Origin: Eudorina sp. 2006-703-Eu-15
Lineage: Eukaryota > Chlorophyta > Chlorophyceae > Chlamydomonadales > Volvocaceae
Direction: 5' to 3'
Assembly: GCA_003117195.1 (NCBI GenBank)
Contig: BDSI01000141.1
Location: 124,001-188,000 of the forward strand
Length of the DNA stretch: 64,000 bases
Shown here: positions 59,419 to 64,000 of the stretch, piece after piece
Numbering within the stretch: the first letter of the stretch is position 1
Layout: the number at the start of each line of letters is the position of its first letter
Position numbers and translations under genes: made by a program
The notes under the pieces: generated by a model
The model's input: only the letters and a program-made list of their open reading frames with translations
Databases searched by the model: none
What the model was told of the DNA's origin: nothing

Positions 59419-62400
59419 TCAGGTCGTGGGCTTGGGTTTGCTCAGTTGGTACAGCAGTATGTGCTCCACCTGACATGGCTTCGGCAGTGAGAGCGGCGGC
59501 AGGCGCTCAACCTGAGATTGGGCACATCAAGCGGCGGGCAACAGCCACGGTATGGACCTTGCGGGTTCAAAATGTGAAGCACCCGAAGGCGAGGACAAGT
59601 CCGGTTTGGTTTGTCGGCTAGTCGCACACGTGAAAGCCGTGGGTGCAACAAGTTGGTGCCCCGTGGCGGTGTACAGAGTGCGCAATACGGTATCGTGACA
59701 CGGGCACCTGTGCGGCGGCGCAACCCTAGCCTCCTGCCTCCCGGACGCCGGACCCCGCCCCCACACCCACCTGGGCAAAGGCCTTGTTGGCCTCCTCCAC
59801 AAATACACGCTGCACCTCGGAGCTGCGCAGCTCGAAGCACACGAGGCAGCGCGTGGTGGGGCCGCACAGCAGCGCGCAGGTGCGGACGAAGTGGGGCGTG
59901 GAGGGGCTGGTGCCCTCCTGAAAACGGGGCACAGACGGGTGTGTGCGGAATGGCGAGTCAAGGCCGTGCAGCGAGCCCGTGACGCAGGTAGCCTTGCGTC
60001 TTACTAATGTGCGCAAAATATTCGCGTTAAGAACGTATAATATTCTGAAGAATGCTGAATATTCTGTAGAATGCTGATTTTTATGCTGTGAAAGTTCAAT
60101 TAGAAGGAAAGAGAAAATCGAGTACGGAATCTACGAGCGCGACACATCATTTTCGACCACCGCCATTCAAACGGACAATCGCGAGGACAGATTGGCGTTG
60201 AACCATCAATTTAAATTAACTTGCTGTTTGCGCAAAGAGCGAATTGGGCTCAGACGCACGTTTCGGAACGGGATCCTGTTCGCTGCGACGGAAGAATGGA
60301 CTCTGCTGCACACGTGCACGCCAATGCTCAGTACCGCGCTCGCAACGCGATGCCCACCGTTGAATCCAACGTTGAATCCAATCGACATTTCCTTCCATAT
60401 CTCTTTGACAGCAGCCTGCAGGCGCTATGCGATGCATTCTGCCCACCCCAGCCGTGCTCAGCGGCGACGCACGCCCCATGCAAGCAGCGTGCCGTGATCA
60501 GCGGCACCGCACAGCTGTCTAAGAATCATTGGTAAATTAGGCCCATTCGGCCTACTGCAGTTCCACCCTGTCATCGAAGTTGGCCTGGTCCGGCATCGGC
60601 CCACCTGGTCGATGTAGCAGCAGTCCGCCGCCAACACCCAGTCCACTTGCTCCGAAGCCAGCCGCCTGACCACCTGCTCGTACCCGGGCTTGCCCCACTC
60701 CAGTTCCTCGGCCACCGCGAAACCCTCCGACGCCCCGCGACTGTCGTGGCGAAGGCAACGGTTCGTTGACGGAGAGTTCGGGATGGCAGGGTGCCGATAT
60801 TGGCTCATCAGTGCATGGCAGGCGACTGAGTGGGGCGCATGGGGAGGCCTGGTAGGGGTGGTTAAAGGGGAACTCATACAGGGCAGAGGAGCTCATACAA
60901 GGACATGTTTTTTCTGGACTGGACCGAACGATAAGGGTTGCGGGTCAAGGGATCGCGATGCGGGGCCGGGCGTAAGTGGTACGGCTCCGGATCCGTATTG
61001 ATGGTGACGGTAAGGTGCAGAAGTCGTGTGGAAAAGCCGGGTCGGGTCCTCTGCCGTTTGCGAAGGCATCGACACCCGGCATCCTCTGCCCTGCGGCCCT
61101 GGGTCACGTGCAGAGCCACGTCAAGCGCACGAGGGAGGAGGGACCCGAGCGCGCAGTGGCCAGCACCCGCTGCTCACCGCTGGTCGATCCCCACTCCGTT
61201 GGCGCGTATATTCTCGTCTATGAGGGGCAACACCTTGGCGATGTCCGTGACGTGGACCTGCGCGGTTGGTTGTGGGCGGGAGGCGGGCCGGCGGCGTAGG
61301 AAGCACCGCAGTACGACATATCGGTACGACACACCCAAATGAAACATCAGTACGACACGTTGGTACGAAACGGTGCGCCGTATCTGCACGGAATCCTGGT
61401 ACGACAAATCGGCATGACACCTGTGCTACGGGTTTGGACCCAGGTCCGACGCCCGGCCGCCCCGGGCTCCGGTTTCCCTTTTTCACCTCGTCCACTCACA
61501 CCCGACGAGTCTGAGACTGTGCGAAAAAGTCACGGGCGCTTCCGGCTGCGAGAGGGGCACGCTCATCTAGCAGCTGCCCGCTGTTCGCTCTTCGCTGCTC
61601 AGCCCGGTTGTGGTCAGCAGCGCCGCACCAGACATCGCATCGCTTCGCATCGCTTCGCTTCGCTTCGCTTCGCCTCGCTTCGCTTCGCGGGGCCGCACGC
61701 TGACAGGCGGCAACGATTGGACGGGTCGTGTAGAGCGGACAGCTGCCGCCGCTTTGAGGGCCGTCCCTGGGTCACCGCTGCGAGCCTGCGACCCTATACA
61801 GCAGCACGCCGGGTGTCGTCCGACCGCGGCGGCATCGGGAACGGGAACCGCCGGACAGCTCAGCCTCGCTCAGCGTGTCAACCCCTCGCCCACAATACCC
61901 AATCACGTTCAGGATACCACGCGGTGCAGCACCGCCGCTGGTCGGAACGCATGCCAGTACGAACATGATTGTGTCGTACCTTGGCCCCCATCTTGGCCAG
62001 CAGGATGCCCACCAGCCCCGGCCCCGACCCCAGCTCCACGACTCGGGCGCCGATGTAGCGATACGCCGGCAGGGAGGCTGGAGCCGCAGGGAGGAGGGCG
62101 GGAAGGAGGGGCCCAGGGCCCGCAGATGGGGGCAACGGCTGAAAGGCAACGGTCGGCTTGCAAATGGTATCTAGGGTGTACCGGTATTGGACTATGCGCA
62201 CAGAGTGACGTGTGCGCAGCTGTCAGCGCCAAAGTGGGTACTATCCGTGGTGGCCACCTTAGCCTCCGGGGGCAGGTACCGATGGGCAGGTACCGATGGG
62301 CAGGTGGGCAGGTGGGCAGGGAGGTCACACATGTGTGGGGTCCTACCCAGGTAGGCGGCCAGGAAGAGCTCGCCCTCCCACACACAGGCGCCCACGCCCA

Positions 62401-63012
62401 TACGGGTGGCGTTGATGGCCTTGGGCTGCGGAGCAGAGGGAGCGGCGAGTGCAGGAGGGGAAGTTGAGAGCAGTCCGCGGCGCTGGTGCGCGTGAGCAGG
62501 CGGGGTGAGTGTGAGGAATGCGGACGGCAGGGCTGAGGATGTGAGAACGTGGCGTGGGGCAGGGACGCGGTAGACATTTTGCGAGGCGGCTTCACATGCG
62601 CGAGGGTGCATCAATGGGGTATGACACGCATACAGGATTGATTTTGTCCTGCTGCATTGTGCCAGCAACTCCTGGCATCGGGGGACATCCGTGGTGCGAC
62701 CGTCGTTCCCGTAACCAACCGTCCGTTAGCAGTTGCTTCCAGTCAAAATTAAGCCAGCAAAGGTATAACTTTTGTTCCATACTTCGAATCGGCGAATTTT
62801 CAGGTTTCGGCTTGGTTTGAATGCGCCGCAAGTGGACTACATCAGCACCGAGCGAGCCGCACCTGCTGCATGATTGTCACGGACTTATTATCTTCAACTG
62901 ACAACGTCAAAATATCAGCGGTGTGAAGGACCCAGCGGTCGGTCCTCTCCACCTGCCTTTCGTAACGTGCACCATCCTCCCAGCCTTGAATGGTTATCCG
63001 TAGACCCTCCAT
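59419..63012 (-). CDS. METTL21/FAM86-like protein-lysine methyltransferase (Methyltransf_16 family)
   Basis: SAM-dependent seven-beta-strand methyltransferase; relatives methylate Lys in chaperones or elongation factors. Start ATG at 63012: MEGLRITIQGWEDGARYERQ, then 'ILTLSVEDNKSVTIMQQ'. Spliced in phase to 'PKAINATRMGVGACVWEGEL' and 'FLAAYLG', then to 'YIGARVVELGSGPGLVGILL' (motif I, GxGxG). Next are 'VHVTDIAKVLPLIDENIRAN' (post-I Asp), 'EELEWGKPGYEQVV' with 'WVLAADCCYIDQ' (the DxxY hallmark, DCCY), and 'CGPTTRCLVCFELRSSEVQ' with 'FVEEANKAFAQ'. The last exon reads 'VERLPPLSLPKPCQVEHILL' and ends TGA at 59419. Seven exons or so; phases checked at four joins. All key motifs are intact. The substrate cannot be named from sequence. 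It diverges from the SET-type gene, so two protein methyltransferases share a 202-bp spacer. Confidence 0.9.
60039..60077. repeat. 19-bp direct repeat in an AT-rich island of a methyltransferase intron
   Basis: AATATTCTGAAGAATGCTG is followed at once by AATATTCTGTAGAATGCTG. Each contains a near-palindrome ATTCTNNAGAAT. The surrounding 60,000-60,240 is strikingly AT-rich for this genome. Confidence 0.8.
61634..61688. repeat. 5-bp CTTCG microsatellite in a methyltransferase intron
   Basis: Tandem CGCTT units with CGCAT and CGCCT variants, about 11 copies. Non-coding. Confidence 0.85.
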
Positions 63013-63214
63013 TGTTCCAAATCCTGCATTGTGTGCTGGAGATTATCATAAAGTTCCCTTTAGATTATGTTCACAAAGGGTAAAAGGGTCTGGACAGGAA
63101 AACAGAAAAACCGAATCCCGTAATACGACTCTATGGTCGTCTTTGATCTTTGTGAGAAATCATCAGCGGAGTATCCTGTATGCAATAATCTGCAGGTGAC
63201 AATACACTGTTTCC
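63013..63214. promoter_or_regulatory. 202-bp divergent spacer between two methyltransferase genes
   Basis: Only 202 bp separate the ATG of the METTL21-like gene (-) and the first ATG of the SET-type gene (+). It is AT-rich and probably a compact bidirectional promoter. No specific site was identified. Confidence 0.5.
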
Positions 63215-64000
63215 ATGCTGCGCGGACCACGTCCTTTCTCGTCGGGCAGTTGCCCGGCGAAATGCCGGCGATGGCGCAGTATTCAGCCCAGATTGACCGC
63301 TGCCTTAACGACACGGGCTGCCGCAGCCCCAGCGGCTCAAGGCGCGGCAGCAACTATGACGATGGCTGATGCTCTGGCCCTCACTGACCGCATCCGGCAG
63401 CTTAAAGACAATTTACCTGGTTTGAAGGCTGACTGCGTGGGTGTACAGCGCATGCCTGGAGACGTAGGCGAGCGCGTTGGGCTAGTCGCAGCTCGCGACA
63501 TTCGCGACCGCGAGGTGCGTTCTGCGCTCGGACCGCAGATCCCCCTGGCCATCAAGAATAACGATGGGCTCCGTTGTCACTGTACTACCAATATCCCCAA
63601 ATTCGTCGCTCTGTGAAACCTCCCATCGTCTGCCTGCCGTATCACCGACGTTGCGCTGGTCATCTCCCTCGCTGAGGCGGCAGCGGCATGCTCCTCGTGC
63701 CGCTTCCCTCCGCCTGACAAACCTCGACCACATGCTCGTCACTCGGACATCTGCCCCCGTCACCGCCTGGAGCCTTCCTGCGCGGCACCCCTTCACCCAG
63801 CCTTGTGCCATGCAGCCCCAACTCCGCGCCCTCCGTCGCCTCCCACGTCCCCCTCCGCCCCATTTACCTCCACCAATCCGCCATGCCCTCCCTCCCTCCC
63901 TGCCCACATTCTCTCCGCCTAAACCCTCACCCCCGTCCCTCGGCCCCCCATCCCACCCGGGGCGGGCCCCCCTTCCCTCCCTGCCAGGTCGTGATGGTCA
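63215..64000 (+). CDS. Probable SET-domain protein methyltransferase (LSMT/SETD-like), N-terminus only
   Basis: Only the first exon is visible (63215-63514, 100 codons, GT donor in phase). The N-terminus MLRGPRPFSSG followed by Arg/Ala-rich sequence ('[17 protein letters not shown]') resembles a chloroplast transit peptide. After it come 'MADALALTDRIRQLKDNLPG' and 'VQRMPGDVGERVGLVAARDI'. The pattern 'G.GLVA.RDI..RE' is how SET domains of the Rubisco-LSMT/SETD3 class begin. The catalytic core would lie in later exons beyond 64000, so the call rests on one short motif. The sequence from 63515 to the edge looks intronic (C/T-rich). ATG at 63356 is an alternative start. Confidence 0.5.

Overview
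The window looks like nuclear DNA of a chlamydomonadalean (volvocine-type) green alga. It is GC-rich and intron-dense, with GT-AG introns every 100-300 coding bases. Proteins carry long Ala/Gly/Ser/Pro runs, and introns hold many minisatellites. The gene content also fits: a PAS-linked class III nucleotidyl cyclase of the type expanded in Chlamydomonas, a bacterial-type EngB GTPase with a long N-terminal extension, and an SRT2-like sirtuin. I found no rRNA, tRNA, CRISPR array or complete transposon. Gene models were built by hand from splice sites, reading phase and family motifs. Where exon phases could be followed, this is stated.

Layout. 1-1135: no gene. 1136-3682 (-): F-box/LRR protein. 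4019-6582 (+): EngB/YihA GTPase. 7232-15938 (-): SMC6 paralogue A. 16494-27520 (+): SMC6 paralogue B, head-to-head with A. 29054-30656 (-): HAD pyrimidine 5'-nucleotidase. 30904-33040 and upstream (-): SRT2/SIRT4-type sirtuin. 33680-36796 (+): S33-type alpha/beta hydrolase. 36797-44006: 7.2 kb gene-poor, repeat-bearing stretch. 44007-57405 and upstream (-): PAS-guanylyl cyclase with an exon of 1605 codons. 59419-63012 (-): METTL21-like methyltransferase. From 63215 (+): N-terminus of a probable SET-domain methyltransferase, cut by the window edge.

Main discovery. The two SMC6 genes form an inverted duplicated pair. They share at least five intron positions with identical phase, including one inside the ABC signature (LSG|GE). 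Each begins with a small Tudor-like module of the plant PTM/DIR17 kind ('GRKV..F...G...' then 'YEDGDIED'), spliced in phase to the SMC6 head. A Tudor-like reader domain on the SMC6 subunit of the SMC5/6 DNA-repair complex is, to my knowledge, not a described architecture.

Second theme. The guanylyl cyclase has its PAS domain interrupted by about 1,550 low-complexity residues. A 53-copy 17-bp satellite sits in the intron that splits the codon of its second metal-binding Asp. Four gene pairs in the window are divergent with short spacers, so shared bidirectional promoters are likely to be important locally.
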